A stretch of 64,000 bases of DNA from an uncultured Saprospiraceae bacterium (GTDB lineage: Bacteria > Bacteroidota > Bacteroidia > Chitinophagales > Saprospiraceae). The position numbers and the translations under genes are program-made. Below the pieces are notes generated by a model. That model saw only the letters and a program-made list of their open reading frames with translations. It was not told the origin of the DNA and made no database searches. The stretch's first letter is position 1; each line of letters starts with the position of its first letter. The stretch lies in assembly GCA_938015435.1 (NCBI GenBank), contig CALLPN010000019.1, positions 1 through 64,000 of the forward strand, in the 5' to 3' direction. This document shows, in pieces, positions 36,073 through 45,886 of the stretch.

Positions 36073-36103
36073 CAAACGTAACCTAATTATTTCGAAATGG
36101 CAA
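36073..36103 (-). promoter_or_regulatory. trp operon promoter
   Basis: On the minus strand TTG (36103-36101), 20 nt, then TACGTTTG (36080-36073): exact Bacteroidota consensus with correct spacing. Predicted start near 36066, 10 nt before the leader peptide ATG. Confidence 0.85.
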
Positions 36104-36201
36104 CGTGTTCATTTATTTTTTCGATTTATTTTTCTCTGCTTACACTTACACCTTATCTCTCCAGAGCACATTTACACAATCCGAAAAAGACATCTTTTAA
36201 G

Positions 36202-36792
36202 TTACCTAACTTTAAGATCCAACATATTTCCCATGTTATAACAGATGCGACATCGAGGCTCGTATTTATCTTTTTCACCTAAGACTACAGTGTCTTGCTC
36301 TTCACTAAGGCGATAAGAATGCGTTGCTAGATTACCACAGTGCGGACAGATTGCATGCACCTTAGTGATATACTCGGCTATAGATAATAAAGCAGGCATA
36401 GGGCCAAATGGTCTCCCTTTGAAGTCCATATCTAATCCAGCTACGATAATCCTGACACCTCTAAGCGCTAGCTTTTCACATACGCTAGGTAAAGCATCAT
36501 CAAAAAACTGAGCTTCATCTATACCAATAACATTTACATCTTCACAATATTGTAGTATATCCGTTGCTTTTGATACAGGTTTTGCGTTCACCGCATTATC
36601 ATCGTGAGACACTACAGATATTGCATCGTATCTTATATCCTTAGCAGGTTTGAATGTTTCTACCTTTTGATTGGCTATTCTTGCCCTTTTAAGCCTTCTT
36701 ATAAGCTCTTCGGTCTTACCACTAAACATAGATCCACAGACGACTTCTATCCATCCGCTGCGCTGTCCTTTAAAGTGTGGTTCGAGAAACAT
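36202..36792 (-). CDS. tdk: Thymidine kinase (type II)
   Basis: 196 residues. Phosphorylates thymidine in pyrimidine salvage. P-loop GSMFSGKTEELIRRLKRA, Walker B-like IGIDEAQFFDD, VAGLDMDFKGRPFGPMPALLSIAEYITK (lasso/thymidine region) and structural zinc Cys pairs CPHCG and CRIC near the C terminus. It lies upstream of the trp promoter on the same strand, ending about 100 bp before it. Confidence 0.96.
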   Translation of the reverse strand: MFLEPHFKGQRSGWIEVVCGSMFSGKTEELIRRLKRARIANQKVETFKPAKDIRYDAISVVSHDDNAVNAKPVSKATDILQYCEDVNVIGIDEAQFFDDALPSVCEKLALRGVRIIVAGLDMDFKGRPFGPMPALLSIAEYITKVHAICPHCGNLATHSYRLSEEQDTVVLGEKDKYEPRCRICYNMGNMLDLKVR

Positions 36793-37230
36793 ATATCAAT
36801 TATTATGATCGATGCAAAGGAAAGAAAAAATATAGTATTTGACCTATTCAGGGGTTAGATAGCTTAAAAAAATTCTAAGATCAAATGTTTTGACCAACTG
36901 AGCCCTCAAATTGAAAGTTCATTACTACTAATTTTCTCTAAATGTGCTTAATTATATACATCAACAATAACTTTAAATTGTCAGATATACATATTTGCTA
37001 TTATTGTAATATGTTAGCATCATTTTTGTACTACCGTAAATAGACAGAATCTATTATACTCGTTATGTGGTGAATATTTCATTTACTATTTCGGTATTAT
37101 GATGAATATTTTGACTGATGTTTCATTAATTAGAACATTTTTCAATAGTCCTCGGTATTATGTAGATAATAAACATCTATGTCTATTCCGTTTAATAGTT
37201 TGATTACCTTATAAATACAACTTTAACAGT
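36793..37230. other. Divergent intergenic region, tdk / KAP-rich protein
   Basis: 438 bp. Contains the inverted repeat at 36989-37014 and an 11-bp direct repeat TCGGTATTATG (37091 and 37152). No coding frame seen. Confidence 0.4.
36989..37014. repeat. Inverted repeat ACATATT-N12-AATATGT, copy C
   Basis: Perfect 7-bp arms with the same 12-nt spacing as the copies at 4533 and 62354; the right side GTAATATGT is identical to copy A. It lies between divergent genes. Confidence 0.55.
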
Positions 37231-37977
37231 ATGAAGCACAAGAAAATAAAGAAGCAAATCAAGAAGGTTAGTTCATTTTTTGAAAGTATCTCTGCTGATG
37301 ATGATATTTCGAAAATCGAAAAAGACCTTCTCTTAAGCTATGTACGTAAGCTATATGAAGCTGTATTAGATCATGATAACTATGCAGCTTCAGAGCATCA
37401 CAAGGAAATTAAAAAGAGTAAACCTGCTCCTGCACCTGCACCAGAACCTGCAGCTACTCCAAAAGCAGAGAAAAAGGTGACTCCAAAAGAGAGAAAGCCA
37501 TTTGAAAGAGCAGAAACTAGCATATCTGAAGTAAAAGAAGTGAAAACTGCTGCTATTCAGGAAGAAGTGCAAGTAGAATCTGCAAAAGTGAAAGCACCCG
37601 TTGTAAAAGAAGTAGTTGTAGAAGCAGCACCAGTTATAAGCGGAAAATCAAGTAATACGAAGCTTTCGGAAAATATGTCTTCCATTTTTGAAAAATCTGG
37701 AGGCACTGAAATATCTGATAGATTAAGTAATCTACCTATCAAAGACCTTACAAAGGCTATGGGTATCAATGAGCGAATGTTTACCATCCAAGAACTCTTT
37801 GGAGGCAATCAAGATAAGTTTAAAAGTGTAATGTCTGCGATCAACAAATTAGGTGGTTATGAAGAAGCTAAAGAGTACTTATTAAGCGGCGTAGCAACAG
37901 AATTAGAATGGGATTCTGAAGCTAAATATAAAAAAGCTGACAAATTTGTTAAACTAGTTCAGCGAAGATTTAGTTAA
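37231..37977 (+). CDS. Conserved cytoplasmic protein with Lys/Ala/Pro-rich linker, unknown function
   Basis: 248 residues. A basic N-terminal helix and helical hairpin (1-60), a low-complexity Lys/Ala/Pro/Glu/Val-rich linker (about 62-135, with APAPAPEPAATP), then a conserved C-terminal helical domain (about 140-248) containing DRLSNLPIKDLTKAMGINER, FTIQELFGGN and AINKLGGYEEAKEYLL. I recall this C-terminal domain as widespread in Bacteroidota without an assigned function. No signal peptide. The next gene (rhomboid protease) follows by 24 bp, so the two are probably cotranscribed. Confidence 0.7.
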   Translation: MKHKKIKKQIKKVSSFFESISADDDISKIEKDLLLSYVRKLYEAVLDHDNYAASEHHKEIKKSKPAPAPAPEPAATPKAEKKVTPKERKPFERAETSISEVKEVKTAAIQEEVQVESAKVKAPVVKEVVVEAAPVISGKSSNTKLSENMSSIFEKSGGTEISDRLSNLPIKDLTKAMGINERMFTIQELFGGNQDKFKSVMSAINKLGGYEEAKEYLLSGVATELEWDSEAKYKKADKFVKLVQRRFS

Positions 37978-38001
37978 TAAGACACAAATACAAGGCAAAA
38001 C

Positions 38002-38760
38002 ATGGCCAAAAAATCCGGCTGGATAGATTTACTAGATAAAATCAAAATACCTCTCCTATTTGTTCTGTTTATATGGGGCGTAGAAATCTATGAGGAAGTG
38101 GCTGGAGTTTATTTAGGTAGATATGGAATCTATCCCAGAGAGATGGGAGGACTCAAAGGCATTCTTTTTAGCCCTTTATTACACAATGATTGGGAACATC
38201 TATTTTCTAACAGTGCTCCGTTATTGGTAATCGGGTCAGTAATGATGCTCTTCTATAAACGTGTCGCGGTAGTTAGCTTTGTTATTATTTATTTACTCAG
38301 TGGATTTTCTGTTTGGTTGTTTGCTCGACCAGCATATCATATAGGTGCGAGTGGAGTCGTATATGGCCTCATATCTTGGATGCTTTGGACCGGATTACTT
38401 AGGCGTAATATCAAGTCCATAGTACTTGCTCTATGTACAGTAGTGATGTACGCTGGCTATGAACAAGGTCTTGTACCAAACGAAGAGGGAGTATCTTGGG
38501 AAAGTCATCTCAGCGGTGCTCTTGTAGGTATCTTTACGGCATTTCTATTTAAAAACACTATCGAGGTCGATGAGGTTAAAGTGGATCCCTGGGCGGATGA
38601 AGACGATACTAAAGTATTATATCTCCAAAGGGATATTTTTGAAAAGACCAAAGCACAACGAATCCAAGAAGCCATAGAATTAGAAGAACAGAGACTAAGT
38701 GACTTAGCCGAAATCCAAAGACTTAGAGATATGATGAATGGTAATATGGGACAAGCTTAG
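38002..38760 (+). CDS. Rhomboid family intramembrane serine protease
   Basis: 252 residues with about six hydrophobic segments. Catalytic dyad: Ser117 in GASGVVYGL and His169 in ESHLSGALVG. The upstream loop LLHNDWEHLFSNSAPLLVIG (59-78) is the typical rhomboid HxxxN region. The C-terminal 65 residues are cytoplasmic, highly charged and helical. Cleaves transmembrane helices of unknown substrates in the cytoplasmic membrane. 24 bp after the preceding gene. Confidence 0.88.
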   Translation: MAKKSGWIDLLDKIKIPLLFVLFIWGVEIYEEVAGVYLGRYGIYPREMGGLKGILFSPLLHNDWEHLFSNSAPLLVIGSVMMLFYKRVAVVSFVIIYLLSGFSVWLFARPAYHIGASGVVYGLISWMLWTGLLRRNIKSIVLALCTVVMYAGYEQGLVPNEEGVSWESHLSGALVGIFTAFLFKNTIEVDEVKVDPWADEDDTKVLYLQRDIFEKTKAQRIQEAIELEEQRLSDLAEIQRLRDMMNGNMGQA

Positions 38761-38871
38761 ATCCCGATATCAAACAAAAGAAAAATCTGTATAAAGATTA
38801 CCCCAACTTCAATCAGTTTTCTTGATGCTCTAGAGAAAGACCCATTCTCTTATCGAAAATAATCTCGATTA

Positions 38872-39189
38872 CTACATATTAGATTTCTTCTTAGTGGCTT
38901 TCTTTTCTTCCTTTAAGCCATCAGAAATCAACTTATCAACTGAAGCTTTGAACTCTGTCCAATCAAATTTCTTATTCTTGTCTTTATCTAGACCACTAAT
39001 CATTTTGCCAGCTACTATTCCAGATATTAGCCTTCCAACTTTAGCTTTTCTCACTAATTTTTTGAGTTCTTTTTTCTCTAAATAACCATCTTCATTTTTA
39101 TCAAAAAATGAAAATGCTTCTTCTGGAGACTTAAATTTTTGTGTAATCAGAATTCTTATTTTTGCTAGAATTTGCTTCTTCGATGCCAT
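38872..39189 (-). CDS. EF-hand calcium-binding protein
   Basis: 105 residues from the ATG at 39189 (MASKKQ); an in-frame ATG at 39255 adds 22 residues that look non-coding. Two EF-hand loops are visible: DKNEDGYLEKKE and DKDKNKKFDWTE, each with Asp/Asn at positions 1, 3 and 5 and Glu at 12. Otherwise Lys-rich, without a signal peptide, so probably cytoplasmic. Possible Ca2+ buffer or sensor. Confidence 0.75.
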   Translation of the reverse strand: MASKKQILAKIRILITQKFKSPEEAFSFFDKNEDGYLEKKELKKLVRKAKVGRLISGIVAGKMISGLDKDKNKKFDWTEFKASVDKLISDGLKEEKKATKKKSNM

Positions 39190-39281
39190 CTTATTTCTTA
39201 TTTTATTACTTTCCAACAATATACTATCCTTATTGACATTACAATAAAATAGCACGTCCTATTTTCAATCATTTTGTAATA

Positions 39282-40454
39282 TTACAACTTTCTTAATTCC
39301 ATCTTTAAATGATAGAGTAAGATCATAATTTCGATCAAAATCATCCAGCCAAATGCAACATGAAATTGCTGAGGTAATATCTGAAACCATACGTTGATCA
39401 AAGAGATCAAACAAGTAAACAACATTATATAAATGACATACTTTACCCATATTAATCCCCTACCAGTTCCAAATTGAATAATAAGTAGCAATGGTGAAAC
39501 CCACAATAAATTCCAATTAGATTTAGTCGGTATATGATCTGTCCCCCACCACATAAATGCCAGAAGCAAACCCAATATTCCTAATGTTACTATATATGCA
39601 CCATCAATATTTCTCAGCCAACTGGGCAATATTTCCTCTTTGCGATAGGGCCATCTTAGCATTAATAAAAGTACCGCTAATAGAGAAAACACAAGCTCAG
39701 GAGTAAACCAAGATCTAGTCAATCTCCTTTCCGTTTCTTTTGGAAATGAAAGCACTTCATTAATCTCCCCTAGCAACGGCTCTGCAGAGTCGCTTCTTTG
39801 CAGTTTAGCATTAGATAATACATCTTTGAGGTACAACGGCAAAAACATCTGGTCATCTAATGATGAAAGTACATCAGCTTTAGCGCCAATGATGAAGTCG
39901 ATTCCAAAGTCAGACCATGGCATACCATATTGATGCTCTTTTATCAAATCTCTAAAAGTCAAAGCTTTTACATCTTCCTCCATCTCTATCGAAGCTGATG
40001 CAGCTCTAAACAAATCTCTCAGCCTTGTAGAACAATTATCAAAAAAGAAATCATACTTATAGCTGCGATTTTCTTTGAGCATATTGATACGTAATGCTTT
40101 TATTAATGCCGCCTTTTCTTCTGGATTAAAATTGAGCTTTTGTTCATAGATGGACCTCTTATCGAGATTGTAATGATATAGAAAATCGTCGTATCTATTC
40201 GCGCCAACTTTATAGAGAAGTTTGCCCCTCATAAACTTCATTACGAAGCCTGGTGTATTGAAATCATACAAACCATAGTTATAAACTATGTCCATATTAC
40301 GTTCCGGAAAATTGACTCTAAGAGCACTATGACCATAGGTATCGTATACCATATCTCCAGGAGCAATCGTAAGTAGAGATATCTCTTGTGCAGATAATCC
40401 TACAGAAGCCAATATTATTATTAATCCAAAAATCGCCGACTTAAAACATTTCAT
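39282..40454 (-). CDS. DUF4105 (Lnb N-terminal-like) membrane protein
   Basis: 390 residues. Signal peptide 1-22 (VGLSAQE). The N-terminal half matches DUF4105: SLLTIAPGDMVYDTYGHSALRV, IVYNYGLYDFNTPGFVMKFMRGKLLYKV, YKYDFFFDNCSTRLRDLF (conserved His and Cys of a possible papain-like active site). The C-terminal half has about five hydrophobic helices (LVFSLLAVLLLMLRW, IVTLGILGLLLAFMWWG and others). Probably an envelope hydrolase or peptidase anchored in the cytoplasmic membrane; activity unproven. Confidence 0.85.
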   Translation of the reverse strand: MKCFKSAIFGLIIILASVGLSAQEISLLTIAPGDMVYDTYGHSALRVNFPERNMDIVYNYGLYDFNTPGFVMKFMRGKLLYKVGANRYDDFLYHYNLDKRSIYEQKLNFNPEEKAALIKALRINMLKENRSYKYDFFFDNCSTRLRDLFRAASASIEMEEDVKALTFRDLIKEHQYGMPWSDFGIDFIIGAKADVLSSLDDQMFLPLYLKDVLSNAKLQRSDSAEPLLGEINEVLSFPKETERRLTRSWFTPELVFSLLAVLLLMLRWPYRKEEILPSWLRNIDGAYIVTLGILGLLLAFMWWGTDHIPTKSNWNLLWVSPLLLIIQFGTGRGLIWVKYVIYIMLFTCLISLINVWFQILPQQFHVAFGWMILIEIMILLYHLKMELRKL

Positions 40455-40682
40455 TGGTAGTACTTAATTAATTCTATTTCCTTAACGATAATAAAGATAG
40501 TAATACTCTGATATTCGCATTTAAAATTAAATTGACAAAAGAAATTATACCAATTACTATTAAAAATGACATGAAGATGTAAATACCATGATGTAGTATC
40601 AGAATTACGCCAAAATAATTTCTGATATTTTTGAACTGTATAAATGCATCGAACTTTTGTAACTACTATATCTTAAGATAAA

Positions 40683-41318
40683 TTACACACTCACCCACAA
40701 TCCTATGAAGTGACTCAATGTACCACCGAATACAAATAGGTGCCAGATAAAATGATTGTAGGGTAGCTTATCCCATATGTAAAAGATTACACCCACAGAA
40801 TAAAAAACACCTCCAATCCAGAGTAGATTATATGACGAGCCGTTCATTTGTGGCACGATATCATTGTAAATGAATACAACCATCCAACCCAAAAACAAGT
40901 AGGATAATACTGAAACTATCTCATACTTACCTGTAAACCATATTTTTTTGAGTACTCCTAAAACGATAACTAACCAATGCAATCCTAAAAACAAATGTCC
41001 TTCAGGAGTATCCATAAATCGCAGTATATATCCTGTGTAACTACCACCTATGAGTAAATAAATACAAATGTGATCTATTCTACGCCACCAATATTTATCA
41101 TTACTCTCATGCGCAAGATGATATCTTACAGAAGCAAAATAGCAAACTATAATCATCAATGAAAAAACGACAAACCCTATAATAGAAACATTATCATCTT
41201 GCCACGTTTTAGACAATAAAACTGGAATAGCAAACAAAAATATCAGTAATGCAATCGCATGACTCAACACATTCGCTTTTTCTTCTCTAGATATTTTGGA
41301 GTAGTTACCTAGAAGCAC
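40683..41318 (-). CDS. Hemolysin III / PAQR family membrane protein
   Basis: 211 residues with seven hydrophobic segments. Family landmarks: EEKANVLSHAIALLIF near the N terminus, SVRYHLAHESNDKYWWRRIDHICIYLLIGGSYTG, and a C-terminal FIWHLFVFGGTLSHFIGLW with the paired His metal ligands of the PAQR fold. Real haemolytic activity should not be assumed. It is 38 bp after the T9SS protein gene and may share its transcript. Confidence 0.88.
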   Translation of the reverse strand: MLLGNYSKISREEKANVLSHAIALLIFLFAIPVLLSKTWQDDNVSIIGFVVFSLMIIVCYFASVRYHLAHESNDKYWWRRIDHICIYLLIGGSYTGYILRFMDTPEGHLFLGLHWLVIVLGVLKKIWFTGKYEIVSVLSYLFLGWMVVFIYNDIVPQMNGSSYNLLWIGGVFYSVGVIFYIWDKLPYNHFIWHLFVFGGTLSHFIGLWVSV

Positions 41319-41356
41319 GACAAGAATAAATTTAGTGAAATTGAAAGGAATCTGTA

Positions 41357-42499
41357 TTAAATACTGATAATGGCTATTCTCTTAGTTACTAGTTTCTTGC
41401 CATCCCTATCAAATATAGAGTACAAATATGTTCCTTTTCTAAGGTGCATTAGATCTGCTTTGAATACTCTATTAGATTTTAGTTGAAACGATTCAGCCCA
41501 TAGTTCCTTACCCACTACATTGTACACTTTCATACGATACTCTCCTAAAGGATAGTTAACCATCTGAATAGATACATTTCCAAAAGATGGATTAGGGTAA
41601 GCCGTAATCATAGTATAGTCAGGCGTTACTACTTTAATATCACTTATGATTGCATCACCTTTGTACTCTACATTTGTGATCACATCTTGATCATTGGTTG
41701 ATACCGAAACTACGATTTCTTTGTCTTCTGCACTGTAGTAATTATAAGTTATAGTTTGTACTACTCCAACTGCATCACCAATTCCTTCTAATCCTCCTAT
41801 AACCGTAGTAACATCAAACCATCCAAGTATAGGAAGCTTGGCGAATACTTTAGTGTCTGTTGTTGTGGAAACCTTATCTCTAATCACCTCATAGTCTCCA
41901 TCAGGAAGTCTTACTGTCCCCCATGCATCTACTTGAGAATCACTGTTGCTTACTAATGATACTCTTATACTATCAAAATCAAGAGGTATGCTAGCCAGTA
42001 ATTCTACTGGAATAATATCCGAACCTACATCTACAGAAGCAATAGCTTCGTCATCATCTATATCTCCAAACGAAATTGGTGCCCTTCTAAAAGTAGGATT
42101 TTCTTCGTATTGGACAGGAATATCAAAGCCTTGAATGAACTCTCCTGCTCTACCTATTTCAATTATTTTATTTGAAAAACTCTTATAGTATGTTTCTTGT
42201 TCATTAGCAGAAATCGATACTAGGTCTGCATCAGGAAAACCTTCACTATCGACACCTAGTGATGCTTCTAGAAATCTCGTCTCTCTTGCGAATGGACCGG
42301 CTAAAGATCTGTAATCCCATGTCACATTATCTCCAGCATCACCTAATGTTATATTAGAATCGGCATCTATGATAGTAAATAGAGTATCTCCAGCCTGAGG
42401 AAAGGTAGAATTTGTAACCGTAATTTGACCTATTATCGCATTGCAACAAAAAGCAATTATAGCTGTAAAAAAGTACTTTGTAGTCAATCTTATCTTCAT
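41357..42499 (-). CDS. Secreted protein with T9SS type A sorting domain
   Basis: 380 residues. Signal peptide ends about residue 24 (NAIIGQ). The body (25-300) is a beta-rich extracellular region of unknown family with SNITLGDAGDNVTWDYRSLAG near the start, typical of secreted Bacteroidota proteins of about this size. The C terminus (about 305-380: TAYPNPSFGNVSIQMVNYPLGEYRMKVYNVVGKELW, LRKGTYLYSIFDRDGKKLVTKRI) is a clear type A sorting domain. It is 24 bp after the ABC exporter gene. Confidence 0.8.
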   Translation of the reverse strand: MKIRLTTKYFFTAIIAFCCNAIIGQITVTNSTFPQAGDTLFTIIDADSNITLGDAGDNVTWDYRSLAGPFARETRFLEASLGVDSEGFPDADLVSISANEQETYYKSFSNKIIEIGRAGEFIQGFDIPVQYEENPTFRRAPISFGDIDDDEAIASVDVGSDIIPVELLASIPLDFDSIRVSLVSNSDSQVDAWGTVRLPDGDYEVIRDKVSTTTDTKVFAKLPILGWFDVTTVIGGLEGIGDAVGVVQTITYNYYSAEDKEIVVSVSTNDQDVITNVEYKGDAIISDIKVVTPDYTMITAYPNPSFGNVSIQMVNYPLGEYRMKVYNVVGKELWAESFQLKSNRVFKADLMHLRKGTYLYSIFDRDGKKLVTKRIAIISI

Positions 42500-42523
42500 A
42501 TCCTTTCTGTTAACAATCTAAAG

Positions 42524-44359
42524 CTAATTAAAAGTTTGCATCTCAACAAATTTATTGTATTCCCCATTTAAAGCTATCAGTTGTTCATGAGACCCCATTT
42601 CGACAATCTTCCCCTTATCCAACACGACGATTTTGTCTGCATTTCTGATCGTGGACAATCTATGAGCAATCACCACCGTGGTTCTATTTTTCATTAATTT
42701 TTCCAATGCATCTTGGACCAGCAATTCTGATTCCGAATCCAATGCTGAAGTCGCTTCATCCAATATCATAATAGGTGGATTACGCAATACTGCTCTGGCT
42801 ATTGTAAGCCTCTGACGTTGACCCCCACTGAGTTTCATTCCTCTATCACCTATGTTAGATTCGTATTTTTCAGGCATTCCATTGACAAATTCAGCTACAT
42901 TTGCGATTCGCGCCGCTTCCATTATTTGGGAATCGGTGGCCTCTACTCCAAACAATATATTATTCCTAATCGTATCATTAAATAGGATGGCTTCTTGGCT
43001 TACAATACCAAAAAGTGCCCTTAAATCATGCAAAGTATATGATCGAATATCATTGCCATCAATTTGAATAGATCCAGATGTTACATCAAAAAATCGTGGT
43101 AATAAATCGACGAACGTTGATTTTCCAGCCCCAGATGACCCAACTAATGCCACAACTTCCCCTTTAGCAATAGTAATATCCACACCATCTAATGCTTGCG
43201 TATCTGCATTATCATACTGGAAAGTAACTTTATCGAATTTGATTTCTTTATCAAATGAAATACTATCCAGTGGATACTCTGGATCAATAATCGGATTAGG
43301 AGTGTTTAATAAATTATCTACTCTATCAACAGCAGCCAATCCCTTTTGAATATTATAATAGGCCGAAGAAAACGATTTTGCGGGTTCAATAACTTGAAAG
43401 AATGCAAATATGAAAGCAAAAAACAACTCAGGACTAAGTACATTATCAAAAACTAGAGCTGATCCATACCAAAGCAATGCAGAGACCACAACTATGCCCA
43501 AAAACTCTGATAGTGGCGAGGATAGATCTCTTCTCCAAAGGAGTCTGGTAAGTATATTTCTATAATCAGCGTTATCTTTTTCAAGCTTTCCACTTTGGTA
43601 CTCTTGTGCATTGAATCCTTTAATGATACGCAAGCCACCCAAAGTCTCTTCCAGAATACTGCTAATACGACCTAATCTCACTTGGACTTCAGTACTTGAT
43701 CGCTTGAGTGTTTTGGATATTCCTCCAATAATAAAGGCGGTAAATACAATTAAAACCAACACAAACAGAGTCAATTGGGGACTTGTCAATATCATGAAGG
43801 TCAAACTTCCAACGATGATTAATGGGGCCTTAAATATGGCTTCTATTGTATTGAGTATGCTCCACTCTATTTCCTGTACATCTGAAGTCATCCGATTCAT
43901 TAAATCACCTTTCTTCTCTGAACTATAAAATGAAAGCGGTAAGTCGATGTACTTTTCAAATATCTGCTTCCGTAGATCGTAGATAATTCCATTCCTTACC
44001 GGAGCCATAAAATAAAGGGCTAAATAGCGGAATAAATTTTTGAAAAAAAACACAACCAAAATCGCCAGAATAACGATCAAGAGCGCTTTTTGGGGTGAAT
44101 AATTAATCACTAATTGAGAAAAGAAATAATCCAAGTTATCTACAACATCATTATCCGTCGGCTTAGGTATATCTGCTGCCTTTTGACTAAATAAGATCTT
44201 AAAGAATGGTGCTATCATCGGTATACTTACCACAGTAAAAATGGCCATAAGTATATTCGATATAATAGAGAAAATTACATTCTTTTTATAACCTTTTAGC
44301 CTTGACATCAAACGCCAAAAACCCGAATTATCCGAAGATGCATTTTGCTGTGACAACAT
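42524..44359 (-). CDS. MsbA-like ABC transporter, fused permease and ATPase
   Basis: 611 residues. Half-transporter with six transmembrane helices in the first 330 residues and an ATPase domain after. Walker A GSSGAGKST, signature LSGGQRQRL, Walker B IMILDEATSALD and the switch His in VIAHRLST are intact. The membrane domain reads like the MsbA/lipid exporter subfamily (SFYSSEKKGDLMNRMTSDVQEIE, VRLGRISSILEETLGGLRIIKGFNAQ). Likely flips lipid A core or another lipid across the cytoplasmic membrane. Located downstream of accC, separated by 99 bp containing an inverted repeat. Confidence 0.88.
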   Translation of the reverse strand: MLSQQNASSDNSGFWRLMSRLKGYKKNVIFSIISNILMAIFTVVSIPMIAPFFKILFSQKAADIPKPTDNDVVDNLDYFFSQLVINYSPQKALLIVILAILVVFFFKNLFRYLALYFMAPVRNGIIYDLRKQIFEKYIDLPLSFYSSEKKGDLMNRMTSDVQEIEWSILNTIEAIFKAPLIIVGSLTFMILTSPQLTLFVLVLIVFTAFIIGGISKTLKRSSTEVQVRLGRISSILEETLGGLRIIKGFNAQEYQSGKLEKDNADYRNILTRLLWRRDLSSPLSEFLGIVVVSALLWYGSALVFDNVLSPELFFAFIFAFFQVIEPAKSFSSAYYNIQKGLAAVDRVDNLLNTPNPIIDPEYPLDSISFDKEIKFDKVTFQYDNADTQALDGVDITIAKGEVVALVGSSGAGKSTFVDLLPRFFDVTSGSIQIDGNDIRSYTLHDLRALFGIVSQEAILFNDTIRNNILFGVEATDSQIMEAARIANVAEFVNGMPEKYESNIGDRGMKLSGGQRQRLTIARAVLRNPPIMILDEATSALDSESELLVQDALEKLMKNRTTVVIAHRLSTIRNADKIVVLDKGKIVEMGSHEQLIALNGEYNKFVEMQTFN

Positions 44360-44378
44360 ACTAAATCATTATATACAA

Positions 44379-44417
44379 CTTGGCTCGAGCATGTAACAAT
44401 ACAGTACTCGAGCCAAG
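44379..44417. repeat. 11-bp inverted repeat between accC and the ABC exporter
   Basis: Perfect arms CTTGGCTCGAG and CTCGAGCCAAG separated by 17 nt. GC-rich compared with its surroundings and not followed by a T run on either strand. It could be a terminator stem for accC without U tract or a regulator site for the exporter gene. Confidence 0.6.
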
Positions 44418-44458
44418 GTTAATTCAATTATATCTATTTACTTCGGTATAGTCAGAAA

Positions 44459-45808
44459 TTATTTCTTTGGTTCTCCGATGTCAAAAGTATCCATAAATCC
44501 TGTATTGAAATTACCTGATCTAAAGTCTGGATCCTTCATCAATGCTTGATGGAATGGTACCGTAGTCTTAACGCCTTCTACTATAAATTCGTCCAATGCT
44601 CTTTGCATCTTTTTGATACACTCCTCTCTAGTCTGCGCTTTGCAAATTAGTTTAGCAATCATAGAATCATAATATGGAGGCACATTGTATCCTGCATATA
44701 CATGAGTATCTACACGTACACCATGTCCTTTCGCACTATGGAAAGATGTAATTTTTCCTGGACTTGGTCTAAAATTATTATAAGGATCCTCTGCATTTAT
44801 ACGACATTCCATCGCATGCAATTTTGGCAAATAATTCTTAGTGCCTATTTTTTCACCTGCAGCAACTTTAATTTGCTCCTTTATTAGATCATGGTCAATT
44901 ACTTCTTCAGTAACTGGATGTTCCACTTGGATACGAGTATTCATTTCCATGAAGTAGAATTTCCTAAACTTATCTACTAAAAATTCCACTGTTCCTACAC
45001 CTTCATAATTGATATACGATCCAGCTTTTACAGCCGCTTCTCCCATTTCTTTCCGGAGCGCTTTTGTCATAAATGGTGAAGGTGACTCTTCTACCAATTT
45101 CTGGTGTCGTCTTTGGATAGAACAATCTCTTTCCGACAAATGTATCACATTACCATGCTGATCTCCTATCACTTGAAATTCTATGTGCCTAGGTTCTACT
45201 ACAAATTTTTCCATGTAGATCCCATCATTACCAAACGAAGCCTTAGCTTCGTTTTTACACATATTCCATTGATTTTCAAAGTCTTCTTCTTCGTGTACAA
45301 TACGCATTCCCTTACCTCCTCCTCCAGCAGTTGCTTTCAGTATAATAGGATAGCCTATTTTTAATGCATCTTTCATACCTGAAGCTACATCTTTTACTAG
45401 TCCGTCAGAACCAGGAACTACAGGTACTCCTGCTGCGATCATAGTCTCCTTGGCAGTTACTTTATCACCCATCTTACGGATCATCTCAGCACTAGGACCT
45501 ATGAATTTTACTCCATACTCTTCACATAACTCAGCAAAATCAGCATTTTCTGATAAGAATCCATATCCCGGATGGATCGCATCAGCATTAGTAATTTCTA
45601 CTGCTGCCATGATCTTAGGTATACTCAGGTATGACTCTGCTGAAGATGGCGGCCCTATACAGACTGCCTCATCTGCAAATCTCACATGAAGACTTTCTTT
45701 ATCCGCTGTAGAGTATACAGCTACAGTCTTTATTCCCATCTCTTTGCACGTACGTATGATACGCAGCGCTATCTCTCCTCTATTTGCTATTAGGATTTTA
45801 TTAAACAT
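44459..45808 (-). CDS. accC: Acetyl-CoA carboxylase, biotin carboxylase subunit
   Basis: 449 residues from the ATG at 45808 ([17 protein letters not shown]), chosen over an ATG 27 bp upstream because this is the universal start. ATP-dependent carboxylation of biotin on AccB, first step of fatty acid synthesis. Motifs: [18 protein letters not shown], the ATP-grasp glycine loop [47 protein letters not shown] and ECRINAEDP. Follows accB by 78 bp. Confidence 0.97.
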   Translation of the reverse strand: MFNKILIANRGEIALRIIRTCKEMGIKTVAVYSTADKESLHVRFADEAVCIGPPSSAESYLSIPKIMAAVEITNADAIHPGYGFLSENADFAELCEEYGVKFIGPSAEMIRKMGDKVTAKETMIAAGVPVVPGSDGLVKDVASGMKDALKIGYPIILKATAGGGGKGMRIVHEEEDFENQWNMCKNEAKASFGNDGIYMEKFVVEPRHIEFQVIGDQHGNVIHLSERDCSIQRRHQKLVEESPSPFMTKALRKEMGEAAVKAGSYINYEGVGTVEFLVDKFRKFYFMEMNTRIQVEHPVTEEVIDHDLIKEQIKVAAGEKIGTKNYLPKLHAMECRINAEDPYNNFRPSPGKITSFHSAKGHGVRVDTHVYAGYNVPPYYDSMIAKLICKAQTREECIKKMQRALDEFIVEGVKTTVPFHQALMKDPDFRSGNFNTGFMDTFDIGEPKK

Positions 45809-45886
45809 AATTGCCTTATTATCAGAATCGTACAATGAGAAACATCCATTGTAAAATTCATCTATTGATAAAATGAGCCTAGAGAA

